From Yponomeuta sedellus (lineage: Eukaryota > Arthropoda > Insecta > Lepidoptera > Yponomeutidae): a DNA stretch of 64,000 bases. The notes beneath the pieces were generated by a model. It made no database searches. It was not told the origin of the DNA and was given only the letters and a program-made list of their open reading frames with translations. The position numbers and the translations under genes were made by a program. The stretch lies in NCBI GenBank assembly GCA_934045075.1, contig OW203732.1, forward strand, positions 18,135,889 through 18,199,888, read 5' to 3'. Positions 1 through 10,450 of this stretch are shown here, piece by piece. Positions within the stretch are counted from its first letter, which is position 1, and every line of letters starts with the position of its first letter.

Positions 1-884
1 TCTTTTTGAATCTCCTTGCCAAGTGATGTAATATTTGTAGGATCTTGGCCTAGAATTTGTAATGCAACATCGTCTAAATCTTCATTCGTGGATGTGGGGT
101 CGACTGGCAAAGCGGTTAGTTCTGGAGCGTCGCTGATACTAGGCCCAGGTTCGACATAAGGCAGATTACCGACTGTAGGCTCTGTGGGGTCCTCATCCGT
201 CGTCAAGGTAATCGGTTCTAAAGGTTCGATGTCTGTCAAGACAAAGAAACTATGTAGATATAATAAGTAGTAAGGTAAAAAAAATAAATCGCAAAGATAA
301 CTGAAAAGACTTTCCTACGGCATCGGCAGTAATATGCAGTAATATACTACTCGCATATTAAAATTATGTTTATCTTGTTATATAACAAAGCTAAGAACTT
401 AGAAAGAGACAGTCCCAAGAAGTGTGATCAAGTACTGTCCGCAGTCTACTTAGCAGTACCCATATGAGCCAAGAAACAATCCCACTGTATTGTTCGCAAG
501 GTCACTTTTAAGGTAGATAATTTGTTGCCCATTAACCAAAAAATAATCCCATTGTATTATTCGCAAGGTTAATTTTAGGGTAGTAAAAAGAAACATTGAG
601 ACTCTTAATACGATTGTAATAAGGTTTTATTTTTATCGTCTCGTCCGAATAATTGTATGTATCACTTGTCTAGGAAAACGTCGCTATTCCGGATTCATAA
701 AACAGATCATTTACTAACCTTTCGATATTGACTTCGACCGCGAAGAATCTCTCGGTGGTGTGGAATCACTGTCAGTATAGGTATCTCGTCGTTTACTTCG
801 TCGTCCTCGGCGATATTTCCGCTCCAACTTCTTAATTTTTCGAAGAATGTACTCATCGTCCACGTCACTACGTTTTCTTTTCAT
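1..884 (-). CDS. Gag-like protein, first two exons, partial
   Basis: Seen: the start codon is at 884-882. Exon 1 (884-719) encodes 55 codons plus one base and ends at a GT donor (718-717, GTTAGT). After an intron, an AG acceptor (234-233) behind a pyrimidine-rich tract opens exon 2 (232-1). The split codon becomes Asp, so phase 1 fits on both sides, and exon 2 stays open for 77 residues to the window edge. Reading straight through the donor meets a stop at once, so the intron is needed. Residues 1-35 are very basic with a short helical stretch (ILRKIKKLERKY). Residues 36-55 are Ser/Thr-rich, an acidic Pro-rich linker follows, and near the end comes DLDDVALQILGQDP..GKEIQ. Known, from memory: this order resembles the start of Gag-like proteins carried by arthropod and cnidarian retroelements, possibly DIRS type. 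An intron would be unusual for a mobile copy. A cellular or domesticated gene is the alternative. Most of the protein lies outside the window. Confidence 0.6.
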
Positions 885-1130
885 GGTGCGAACCGTTGAA
901 ACCGTTCGTAATAAGGACGCGTTCGGACAAACAACTGTGGTGTGTGAGATGGCGGAGCACTAAAACGCAAATGACAAAATGTGGCCTGATCGAAAGGGAC
1001 AACTACCCACCATAAAAAGATTTTTTGATGTTGAGCAAAAATAGTCTCAAATACAGTGTGGGAAGGCGGAAACCTAGGCGAAACTACAAGTGTACTTATT
1101 ATGCTAATCTCGAAGACGAAGCACGAATAT
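885..1130 (-). promoter_or_regulatory. Presumed 5' flank of the minus-strand gene
   Basis: This stretch lies immediately upstream of the start codon at 884 and should hold the 5' UTR and promoter. No TATA box or clear initiator was recognised. The assignment is positional only. Confidence 0.2.
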
Positions 1131-1312
1131 AATGACAGCCGGCACCAACGGCTTAACGTGCCTTGCGAAGCACGGAAGCGCTGGGAACAATGGCAATAGC
1201 GGTAGTCACGGGACGTTCACCCATCCTGTAACGACGGGCGACCGCGCCTGTTGTTGCTTAACCAAGTGATTGATTCCAATCACTCTGTTCGCCTAGGCCA
1301 CGAGCGCTTCTT
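1131..1312 (+). repeat. Family A copy 1, 3' half
   Basis: This copy starts at the 'acagccggcaccaacgg' block and runs to 'cacgagcgctt'. It includes the terminal hairpin AGTGATTG/CAATCACT at about 1265-1284. The 5' half, seen in other copies, is absent. Confidence 0.8.
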
Positions 1313-1429
1313 TTGCTTAGCAGATTATTTTTGACAGTCGCATTCCGGTTCTTCTATGGCCACGCCTGTAAGCGCCATCTATGAACTGCTTTGTGAATTT
1401 GTACTGAAAACGGCTCATTATAATGATTA

Positions 1430-1840
1430 AATGAAATTAAATGAAAAGGTTTTATTCAAAGTAGCGCAGAAACTGCGGTTTAATGAACGTTACAATTCAA
1501 ACTAGGTGCCCATTTCCAAATATAGATCATTGGAGACAAAAAAAATATATAAGTGATAGAAGTAGGGTAGATTTTAAAAATCAACTGCTACCGTTCATAC
1601 ATACACTGTGGCCACACCGACTTAATTTTACTATGATGTTCGGATATAAGTGGAATAGTAGAAAATAAGGGAATTAACCAAAATTTTACACAGTGCGTAT
1701 AAAAAGTATGGACCATAAGAAAGCGACTCTACGGAAAGCTATTTGAAGTCATGCGAATAAACCATTCTGTCACCATCCTCACGTTTTCGATAGCTATAGA
1801 AATGTTACCAGTAAAATGTTATAACGGAATACTTGCCAGA
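1430..1840 (-). mobile_element. Family L copy 1, probable LINE 3' tail
   Basis: About 400 bp is almost collinear with 6828-7245, and its first 100 bp also match 40968-41065. Read on the minus strand the end is '...gaataaaaccttttcattt', which looks like a polyadenylation signal followed by a tail. I infer a 5'-truncated non-LTR element. No coding part is visible. Confidence 0.6.
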
Positions 1841-3029
1841 AAGATTGTAATACTCGTAGAAGTATTACATAATTAGTCCTAAGTTTATTTTGATATGCAT
1901 TAGGTATATTATGACGTAACTAGTGTTAAGTTTATTTTGACATCCATTATGTTAGTTTTAACTCTCATTCGGCATAGGTAGTATGAGGTTTCCTTGGTTT
2001 TGGAGTTTATTTCAAGTTGATAAGGTAAAATTTAATGTGGGCGCTATTATGCCATTGCATGGTTAAGGGTTAAAGTTATTCTTCTTAGATTATGACAATT
2101 TTTTTAGCTTTTACATTGTTCTATTTTGTCTATTTCTAAGTAATGACAAGTATTTTTATTGTGATTATTGACAATTAGTTTTAATTAGTGGTGCTTAATC
2201 GTATTGAAAATTTGTATGTCGACAGTGACTAAACATGCAGAACCGATATTAAAATGTGAAAATCACTTTGCTAAATTGAAATGTGAAGTAATTTTCACAT
2301 TTCAATGCTATTACGGATTTCCGCAAAGTAACGCCTGATTCCATACAATATCAGAACAAATACTTGTTTTGTACCATCTAAATAGATGGTATATTCACGA
2401 ATAAACTTTACCTTTATGTAGAGTTTGATATTTAGACGACTATCGTTTCCAAATCTCCAAAAACGTCCAGGAGTGCGCGTAATATAGGAAAAGAAGGCCG
2501 AGCACGGTCGCATAGATAATCTGGCGGCGAGTAACGAGGGCAGACAGCGAGACAAATAGTCAATATACATCCAACCGATCAGTTGGACAGAAAGAGACAG
2601 ATGGATTATTACAGGACCAATACTTTTCTTTAGATTTTTTCTATGTAAAACTTTTGTAGGAAAACTTTTTTCAAACGAACATTTGACATTCAAAACGCGC
2701 GACAAGAGTCACCTTATTACCCATGCAGACCTCACGAATGTAAGGCCAACGTTCTGCCGAAGAACTACCAACGCAAGTAGAAAGTTACGGGTAGCACGCC
2801 AGAAAAGTTCGAAAACTAAAACGTCAAATAACTCCTGAAACCCCCACCGACACTTTGTTGGTACATGCATTGTTGATGTGACAGATGTATGCTGCCGGAA
2901 GACAAAGTATAGAGAAATCCAACATAGGCAACTAGCTACAGGGTTATTTTTTTAAGAGTGCCATTCAAAAGCTGTACCTACTTTGCAGGGCTGGAATTTT
3001 TTTGTCTAAGATTTTTTCTACATTTCTTA
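1841..3029. other. AT-rich stretch, no gene recognised
   Basis: There is one perfect 13-bp hairpin at about 2275-2306 (arms ATTGAAATGTGAA/TTCACATTTCAAT, 6-nt loop). A 136-codon minus-strand frame at 2295-2705 shows no domain and no splice context and is taken as chance. Nothing else stands out. Confidence 0.5.
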
Positions 3030-3490
3030 TATTTAGTTCCCAGGTTATTTTGCTCCAACCAAATAGGAGATGTATTAGCAAAGGGGAAAATAAAAAGTAC
3101 CCGGAACCGGCGTGCGTGCGTGCATCGACTTGCAGTCAGTATTAGCTTTTAGAATATACCTCGGCTACTATCGGATAGAATCGGATCTATTCGTGTAATA
3201 GAAATATCGAAACTAATATGACACTTAATTTTACATAACTTTTCAAAATAGTGAAGAAAAGTTTTATACAGAGTATGCTTTCGGCGAAAACCGAAGCCTC
3301 CTTGGTGTACATGCAATAAAGAATATTCTATATATCTATCTAATCTAGAGCCCGAGGAATATTCTAAAAGCTAACAGACTGAAGAAGAATGAAGCGATGA
3401 AGCGAAGATGACCTGTCAGGATCGTGGCAAGTGGCAGCCCCTGGTCTCTGCCTACCCCTCTGGGATACAGGCGTGAGGATACGTGTATCT
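3030..3490 (+). mobile_element. Family D copy 1, LINE C-terminal tail, interrupted
   Basis: Family D is the end of a non-LTR retrotransposon ORF. The sense strand encodes IGDVLAKGKIKSTRNRRAC, then MNVDEA..CQDRGKW, then SAYPSGIQA and a stop. In this copy the first block is at 3058-3130 and the last at 3395-3480, separated by about 260 bp of foreign sequence. The foreign part includes a LINE-tail-like 'aataaagaatattctat' near 3318. Known, from memory: such tails end many lepidopteran reverse transcriptases. This copy is a dead fragment. Confidence 0.7.
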
Positions 3491-3699
3491 CATTATTTTG
3501 CTTTGCATGACTCTAGTTGACAGAAATAACGCTGAAGAGAATGAAACTTCTTATAATAAGGATAATAACTAAGCAAAGCGGGTTCCCTAGCACCGTGTTC
3601 CGTCTTCTCTTGAAATCTGGACCTCCAACTTCGATGTGTCAATAAAAAAGAGAGAAATCAGAAGCGATAAACATCTGTAAGGATAGTGGTCGTCGTCGA

Positions 3700-3925
3700 C
3701 AGGCTATACTAGTCCACTGCTGGACATAGCCCTCCCCTTAAGAGCGCCACGTTGAGCTATCATAGGGGGTAATGCCAGGTAATCCCACGCTGGGCATGCG
3801 GGTTGGGGATCGCAGTTCGGTGGAATTGTACTGCAGGGGGCGCTGCTGCCCACCCCCCGGTTTGTGTCCCTTAGTCGCCTTTTACGACACCCGCGGGAAG
3901 AATTGGGTTGGTGCTATTGGTTGGT
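3700..3925 (-). mobile_element. Family B copy 1, LINE 3' end
   Basis: Family B reads on this strand as 'ggctatactagtccactgctggacatagccctcccc', then 'gctgggcatgcgggttggggatcgcag', 'gggggcgctgctgccc' and 'cttagtcgccttttacgac'. In the better copy at 40445-40720 the opposite strand still encodes GEGYVQQWTNIA, a reverse-transcriptase C-terminal tail, so the sense strand is minus. No intact ORF remains. Confidence 0.65.
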
Positions 3926-4115
3926 GCTACTATAAAGTGGCAAGTGGCAGACCTAAACAAGTTATTTCGTATGAAAAAGTAGACGAAGTTTCACTGACCT
4001 TTCTGTAACATACAGTACTTGTATTATATATTTACATGTTTGTTTAGCGATAATTTTTCACCACGCGTTGACCTTTTTTTTTAATGTGGTACCTTATCTA
4101 CAAACCTTTGATACC

Positions 4116-4282
4116 AATACTAACCCTTGTATGTCCTCACTGCTGGGACACGGGTCATACTCTACAACGGGGGCCAAGTCCGGTTTGGTGAAGGGTTGTA
4201 AGACAGTGGCGGGCGTTACTCTCAAAAGTTATCAAGCCGCCCATAAGGCCTCTGAGATGGCTTAAAGACTGCCATTACTAGT
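4116..4282 (+). repeat. Family A copy 2, 5' half
   Basis: It runs from 'acccttgtatgtcctcactgctggg' to 'gactgccattac'. It lacks about 28 bp that other copies carry between the 'cacgggtc' block and 'catactc'. Confidence 0.75.
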
Positions 4283-4690
4283 TAGTGGCTTCTTACATAA
4301 TTCCACCTTTATTGTTAGAAAAAGGGTACCTCAAAGTTGAACAATAACTGTTGATACGATGCAACCAGAAGCACTTTTCCTGCTACCTAGCTGAAACAAT
4401 CAGTTGAGTAGTCCTTCCTTGTCTCGGGTTTCCCCGCTTAGTGTATGTTATTATGGAACCCACTGATGCACGCAGTCTAATTCTGTCCCAGTCTCGCAGA
4501 ACAATCTGTTCATTGTAAACGTGATAATAAATCGACTCGTATTATTAGAGTAAGGCCGGATGCACACGGGTCGATTTTGGCCATGCGGCAAGTCACTATT
4601 TGCATCGGTTGTCCAAGCCGAATCCCCAGCCATTTACACGAGTCGGTGAGAAGTGCAGGTGACTAGTATATTTTAATTTGTTAGTTGTTA
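4283..4690. other. No feature recognised
   Basis: Unique-looking sequence with no ORF, repeat or RNA structure that I can support. Confidence 0.4.
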
Positions 4691-4697
4691 ATTTGTT

Positions 4698-4806
4698 TAA
4701 AAACCTATTTAGAGGCTAAAAATTTCACCCATGCCGGGATTCGAACCCGCAACCTCTGGCTATCCGTACCAGCGCTCTACCAATTGAGCTCAATTGGTAG
4801 AGCGCT
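4698..4806 (-). mobile_element. Family E fragment ending in a hairpin
   Basis: A minus-strand copy of the tRNA-like SINE E (box B complement 'gggattcgaaccc') runs into its own box A region. There 'ctctaccaattgagctcaattggtagag' forms a perfect palindrome centred on 4787-4788. Confidence 0.75.
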
Positions 4807-4857
4807 TGGTAGGTATTGGTAGAGATATTAAAGAATAAAAAGGTCTGTCGCTAACAC

Positions 4858-4985
4858 TAATTAGTGTTCGATAGATAGAGAAGACTTTATTGTACATAAA
4901 TAAAATAAACCGACATTTATTAATCTAAGAACGCAGATTACGGCCTTATTACTAAAAATGATCTCTTCCAGACAATCTTTGGATG
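4858..4985 (-). mobile_element. Family K copy, probable LINE 3' tail
   Basis: 'gatagatagagaagactttattgta' at one end and 'tgatctcttccagacaatcttt' at the other match copies at 25545, 39645, 42405, 44200, 52590 and 56890. On the sense strand the element ends '..acaataaag..', like a polyadenylation signal. I infer the 3' UTR of a non-LTR element. Confidence 0.55.
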
Positions 4986-5103
4986 CACTGGAGCAAAACA
5001 TTGGGGAAGGAAGTAGATGTACAAAACGAATCAACAACTAACTAACTATGCACTAGAGCAAAACATTGGAGAAGAAAGTAGATGTACAAACAAATTAACA
5101 CTA
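4984..5103. repeat. Two direct repeats, period about 62 bp
   Basis: 'gcactggagcaaaacattgg' at 4986 recurs as 'gcactagagcaaaacattgg' at 5048, both followed by 'aagtagatgtacaaa'. It adjoins the K fragment. Confidence 0.65.
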
Positions 5104-5104
5104 T

Positions 5105-5285
5105 TTTTATTTTTAATGCACTAACCCGTGCTAAGAACAAATTTAAAAACTTATTTAGAGGCTATTAATTTCACCCATGCCGGAATTCGAACCCGCAACC
5201 TCTGGCACGGATAGCCAGAGGTTGCGGGTTCGAATCCCAGCATGGGTGAAATTTTTAGCCTCTAAATAGGTTTTTAAAAAAGTGA
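5105..5285. mobile_element. Family E palindrome, head-to-head
   Basis: Two SINE E 3' halves meet in opposite orientation around 'ctctggcacggatagccagag'. Each arm runs from the 'tttttagcctctaaatag' tail through box B to the anticodon stem, giving arms of about 65 bp with a loop of about 5 nt. A few mismatches show it is not brand new. Confidence 0.85.
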
Positions 5286-5575
5286 TATACCTATTAAAAG
5301 TATCTAATCGTGATTATTTACAGGTAGGTAAAATGTACCTTAATTTCGGGCCCGACGTCGGGTATTAAGGTGGTAATTACATCTTATTACATGATCCGTT
5401 TCACCCGTTTCATATATAAACATTAAAACCTACTCCTCTATTAAAGTCTCATGAAAAATAAGGCACATATTATCTTCTTTACCCTAATTATTTATTTTTA
5501 ATATTTATTATTATAGTCTTTATAGGTGTCCCTATCGCGTATACCCTGTATATTATTACAGTGGCTATTTCGATC
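5286..5575. other. No gene recognised
   Basis: AT-rich. It contains one short GC-rich palindrome, 'cgggcccgacgtcggg', at about 5348-5363. Nothing else was found. Confidence 0.3.
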
Positions 5576-5576
5576 C

Positions 5577-5670
5577 ACTTTTCTTCTTCTTCTTCAGGCT
5601 ATACTAGTCCACTGCTGGAAACGGCCCTCCCCTAATGAGCGCCATAGCGCAAGGTTGTACCATCATTCAT
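5577..5670 (-). mobile_element. Family B copy 2, fragment
   Basis: Only the block 'ggctatactagtccactgctgg..cctcccctaatgagcgcc' remains, preceded by a short (TTC)n run. The rest is missing. Confidence 0.65.
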
Positions 5671-5689
5671 CGATCCACTTTTGAATATA

Positions 5690-5925
5690 CTTAATAACTT
5701 TATACTTTAAATAGCTGTGCCCTGAGGTGTATTAGGGAAAATAAATTGTGTATTAACAGTAAAATATATTTTCCCGCAATAAAACGTGGCCTATGCGTTA
5801 ATGCAGGATGTTAGCTAACTCCATACCAAATTATATATTAAAATCGCTCCAGCCGTTTAGACGTGAAGAAGTAACCAACATACACACTTTTGCCTTTATA
5901 ATATGAATGTGATGTGATGTGCTAC
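5690..5925 (+). mobile_element. RTE-like LINE 3' end
   Basis: 'cgtggcctatgcgttaatgc', 'atcgctccagccgtttag' and 'acacttttgcctttataat' follow in the order that I remember for a very common insect RTE-type 3' end. It is non-coding here. A related fragment is at 38520-38625. Confidence 0.6.
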
Positions 5926-6345
5926 CACATATAAAATAATTCAGAAACCACAAAATTTAGGAAATAAAATAGTGTACACTTATTTCATAGCACATAGCTT
6001 CATCTGCTCGGTGAATTTGTGGTGTAGGTATTGTTGATTGCCAAGTACCTTGTTACCGTATTAGTGGTAAGCCGGTAATTTCGGTAGGCCCTGTGGGTAG
6101 GCCTATTGAGCGGTCAGCTTTTAATGTACCCGCGATTTCGATCGTGTGGGATTTAAATTGCCACCAGGACCGGCGCCGCGCCGGCGCGCCGAGTTCCATA
6201 AAACTTCAATTCGTAGTTTACTACGACAATGCGAGGTACATTGCGAGTCTACTTGTTCATCGACTTTGCATTGTACATCGAAATGTCATAGTAGGTAAAC
6301 AATGTGTTGGCGATTAATAGTTTTATATAACTCTTTGTACATAGA
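5926..6345. other. No gene recognised; GC-rich palindromic patch
   Basis: The stretch is unremarkable except for 'cggcgccgcgccggcgcgccg' at about 6170-6190. That patch is entirely G/C and overlaps several palindromes in otherwise AT-rich DNA. The 74-codon frame across it shows no domain. Confidence 0.35.
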
Positions 6346-6349
6346 CTCC

Positions 6350-6570
6350 CAATTTCTTCCCGCGGGTGTCGTAAAAGGCGACTAAGGGACTCAAACCGGA
6401 GGGTGGGCAGCAGCGCCCCCTAGATACAGTATAATTCTACCAAACTGCGATCCCCAACCCGCATGCCCAGCGTGGGGATTATGGGTATTACCCCCAAATG
6501 ATGGCACAACCTTGCGCTCATTTGGGGAGGGATACGTCCAGCAGTGGACTAATATAGCCTGAAGAAGAAG
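6350..6570 (+). mobile_element. Family B copy 3
   Basis: Reverse orientation to copies 1, 2, 4 and 5. It starts 'cttcccgcgggtgtcgtaaaaggcgac' and ends 'ccagcagtggactaatatagcc'. Nearly complete for the family, without an intact ORF. Confidence 0.7.
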
Positions 6571-6827
6571 AATACATAGATACGTTTTCTTGTAATGCTG
6601 TTTTTGAAAATATAATTTAGTTGTAGCAAGAACCGTCTATAACGACGAGCTCATTATTTGCGTGTGCGAATCGGGCGTGGTAAGAGCTGATCAGTAGCTT
6701 CGTTATTTGATGTTTCCCGTCAAGAATTTTTTTTGGGTTTGCTTCTACATCGCTAGAAGCGATAGTGCGAGCGGGTAAACGAGCAGGCTTCGCCCTAGAG
6801 CAAGGACACATGCCTAAGTTTAATTTG
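6571..6827. other. No feature recognised
   Basis: Contains a 64-codon minus-strand frame without recognisable features. Nothing else. Confidence 0.3.
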
Positions 6828-7245
6828 AAATGAAAAGGTTTTATTCAAAGTAGCGCAGAAACCGCGGCACAATGAACGTTACAATTCAAACTAGGTGTCA
6901 ATTTCAAACTATAGATCATTGTGGAGAAACAAATTATATAAGTGATAGAAGTTATAGTAGGGTAGATTTAAAAAATCAACTGCTACCGTTCATACATACC
7001 TACACTGTGGCCACACCGACTTAATTTTACTATGATGTTCGGATCTAAGTGGAATAGTAGAAAATAAGGGAATAAACCAAAATTTTACACAGTGCGTATA
7101 AAACGTATGGACCATAAGAAAGCGACTCCACGGAAAGCTATTTGAAGTCATGCGAATAAACCATTCTGTCACCATCCTCACGTTTTCGATAGCTATTAGT
7201 ATAGAAATGTTACCAATAAAATGTTATAACGGAATACTTGCCAGA
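6828..7245 (-). mobile_element. Family L copy 2
   Basis: Collinear with 1430-1840, with several small insertions such as 'ttatag' near 6951 and 'ctac' near 6998. Both copies stop being similar just after 'atacttgccaga', so both are truncated at the same place or that is a true internal boundary. Confidence 0.6.
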
Positions 7246-8776
7246 CTACATTGCCGTTGGGCTGAGAAGGTTAATGGTTTGCGACACAGTATAGAAGGTT
7301 TTGGTAAAGGTTTTTGGTATCAAACTATGATAGTCCAAGGTTTTGAATGTTTCATACATTTTTGCCTTATTTTGTTAAGCATATTCTTTAGATAGTTTCG
7401 TTTAGTGTTGTTTAGGTCAGCACTTGCATTTAGCGGTTAGGACACCTGGGTTAGTCGAACCTTGGGTCAGTTCTTGCGTTGGAGATCAGAACGCTGAGGG
7501 CAGCGGACGGTTCACCTGCTTGAACCTTAAATGGGGAGGAGAGGTACTGTCACGTTGTGTGTTTTCTCAAATGCCTTAAACGGCTCAGGTTTCGATTTAC
7601 TCTGGTAGCATCATAGAATTTTGTAGGCTGACATCTCTTCTTTAGGTCTGTTTTGATGAGAGACCGCCTGAGATTGGTTGTTGCATTGTTTGGGTTGCCA
7701 TAGGAAATCTAGTTACCCCATTTCAGGGAAAAATAGTAACTTCAGGTATTGATGAATATCATTTATTTAATTAAAAGATAGAAAAATAATAACATAATAA
7801 ACAAAGACTAAATACAGCTAGTAATGAAAAAATACAAGTAAATGTTATTCACACAATATGAAAATTTTGGAATATTGTTTTCGGAGATAATAATTTTCGG
7901 ATTGTGGCCACCCAAGCATAAGATTGAGACTTGTGACATGAAAGGCTGCTTGTGAAAATTGGGCTAAATTTGTAGCTTGAAGCATCTGGTGATTGACGGA
8001 GGTCTGGTCCTCCATTGTGAGCAGACTTGGCTCAGATGGCGTCGAAGCAGCCCATTTAAATCATATTTGGTAGCAGCAGGGACCCTGTAAGTAAATACTT
8101 ATATGGAAATCTGTGTGTAGAATCTTGTACAATTCAGGTTAGGTCATCTCTCATATTCGTGGCTATTTTCAGGAAATATCAGACCCATGCTAAGGGGTTA
8201 AGGAGGGATTACCAGCGTTGAGACAATCCTTAGTTGCTGAATGTCTTCGGTAAGATTTATCCTGATTTAATAATTGCCTGCCACATGCTTAAGCCATTTG
8301 CAATCTTCTAATAGAAGTAATTTTCTTCCTTTCAGCTGGATAGGGTTTATTAATTTATTTATTTGTTTATTTATTTGTTTATTTATTGAATTATATATAT
8401 TTTTTTATTGAACTTATGGAGATTTCGTTTGGGGCAGTGTTCTCTTTTCGCTGTAGAGAAACAGCTGCTTTTTTTGGCTGCGGATTGACTTCACAGGAAG
8501 GTGCTTCTAGACAAGGTCTGTGAAACAATTTAAATTATAAATTAGGGAATTAGGATTAATAAATATAATTATTGAAATTGATGGCAATCTAATTTTAAGT
8601 GGGATTAACAACTTTAGACAGTGTGACTTTTGAACCAATATTAGAACCACATTCTGTAGCGACCCCGCTCTGCTCTGAGCTTTTCAAAATTTAATTAAGT
8701 AATTGTCTGGGTTTATATACTAAGGTTTCACAATTATACTATTGCTACATATATATCAACGTTAGGTAATAAAGAT
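7246..8776. other. Long stretch without recognised features
   Basis: No domain, repeat copy or tRNA-like module was identified. A degenerate (TTTA)n/(TTTG)n run lies at about 8348-8387. The region 7440-7700 is somewhat GC-richer and may be an unrecognised old element. Confidence 0.4.
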
Positions 8777-8944
8777 TGTGCTTAATACTAACCGTTTTCT
8801 TTCATCCCCTTATATTAAGGCCCTGATATCTCAAAGCTTCCAGACAATCTTCAGATTTTTGGTGGCTCCGGCCACAATTTCAGTTTTAACATTTCTGTTC
8901 TGTCGACTACTGTTTCCTCACTACCGGGCAGGAAGAAGTTTTTG

Positions 8945-9163
8945 TCGCAATATCAACCCAAGAATGTCCCCACTGCTGGGGCTTGGGTCTCTTCCTGCAT
9001 CGTAGGAAGGTTAGGCCATACTCTACCACGGGGGCCAAGTCCGGGTTGGTGGAGAATTGAAAGACAGTGGCGGGCATAACTGTCAAAAGTTATCAAGCCG
9101 CCCATAAGGCCTCTGACACGGCTTAACGACTGTTATTACATGACAGCCGGCACCAAAATCATC
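8945..9163 (+). repeat. Family A copy 3, 5' half
   Basis: It runs from 'atatcaacccaagaatgtccccactgctgggg' to 'agccggcaccaa'. Confidence 0.8.
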
Positions 9164-10147
9164 CAGACATCATTGTCGTCTAAATAATCCTTTATGTCAT
9201 AGTATCTGTTTCGCCATGACACTGCTGACAACTACGTATTTTGGAGACAATATTTGCCTATAACTCCCGTACCCGTAAGTTTTAATAGCTACCTAATAAA
9301 CCTTACCGTTTGAAGCAAACGACACTTTCAGATGCCTTTACACTAAAGACCACTTTGGCCTCGTTCCTGTGTAGCGCCAAAATAGCTTTTGTCTGCACAA
9401 AATAAAACACCAAACAGAAACCTTGAAACTGAAATGCTTAAGCGATATTTCCTTTAAATTTATTTTGTTTTGCAAACAAACCCTCTTCGAAAAGAGATGT
9501 AGTTCTCTCGTCGATTTCGATTTTGCTCTTTCTTTCCTTCTGACGCCTTTGTACGAACGCTACCTATTTATTTTGTCAGACACTTTTTCACCAGTGTCAC
9601 ATTATATTCATTGAAGAAGTTATACTCAGTACTTATTCAAGAAAACTTGCAAATAATAACAGACCACAGGTAAAATTCCTAGTATCTAATACACCAAAGT
9701 AGAGAAACGTTGACAGAACCGATGACAAATATCATCCATTACATTGACTTGCGTTACTGGCTGCAAAACTGCCGATGCTCATACTTAAATAAAATAGCCA
9801 CTCAAATTGGGCACATTCCTCATTATAATATAACTGCTCACGATCTGACCCCCTTAGCTGGCTCCAGGATAAAAAAAACGTGAGCGATGACGATTGAAAG
9901 ATCTCCCAAACCATTAAATTCGAGCACTGTGCAGAAATCAATTTTTTTCGATGATTTCATTGCTCTTTTGTGACTTCCGCCATTTGTCGTCGCCCACTGG
10001 CCATGCACATCAAAACCCGCGAAGCGCCAAGTTAAATTGCTCGGGTTATTCAATGAGAATATGATTGGTTACTAAACTATCAACAGTTTTTGCACTAGGT
10101 ATATGGGTCTATAAAATAGTTACCTACGCATTTAAGTGAATATGTTA
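9164..10147. other. No gene recognised
   Basis: Overlapping short frames at 9732-10053 (minus) show no domain. No repeat family of this window is present. Confidence 0.4.
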
Positions 10148-10150
10148 CAG

Positions 10151-10450
10151 TCAAAAGTCTTAAACGGTCAAAACTAGTTATGACTGCAGAAAAATAAAGT
10201 AAAATTCTAATATTATGTATCCAACAATGTCGAGTTGGTTTTCGGTCTTCCATGTTCAACTTTACACGCCCCTTCGCGCTCCGCTACGCTACGCGCTTAG
10301 TCGCACCCATATTTTTGCTGTCGTAGATTATGCGTCATTGATCCATCAGGTGTTTTTACCATTTGGTATTTCAAATGTAAGCTTTGGACAAAAGTACTTT
10401 TAACTAATTTTAGCAGTCAAAACTAGTTTTGACCGGTTAAAAGTTTTGAT
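10151..10450. mobile_element. MITE-like element with about 42-bp inverted ends
   Basis: The left end 10151-10192 (TCAAAAGTC..GGTCAAAACTAGTTATGACTGC) and the reverse complement of the right end 10409-10450 share the core GGTCAAAACTAGTT and flanking blocks. The interior 10215-10320 carries 'aacaatgtcgagttggttttcgg' and a GC-rich 'cttcgcgctccgctacgctacgcgctt', and recurs inverted at 59867-59962. No ORF is present. Confidence 0.65.

Noticed and set aside
2295..2705. 136-codon minus-strand frame
   Set aside because: No domain, ordinary base composition and no splice or promoter context. Length is possible by chance in 64 kb.
1430..7245. A pair of LTRs of a 5.8-kb retrotransposon
   Set aside because: The copies are direct repeats, but they end in a LINE-like polyadenylation tail. 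There is no TG..CA border, primer site or gag-pol coding in between.
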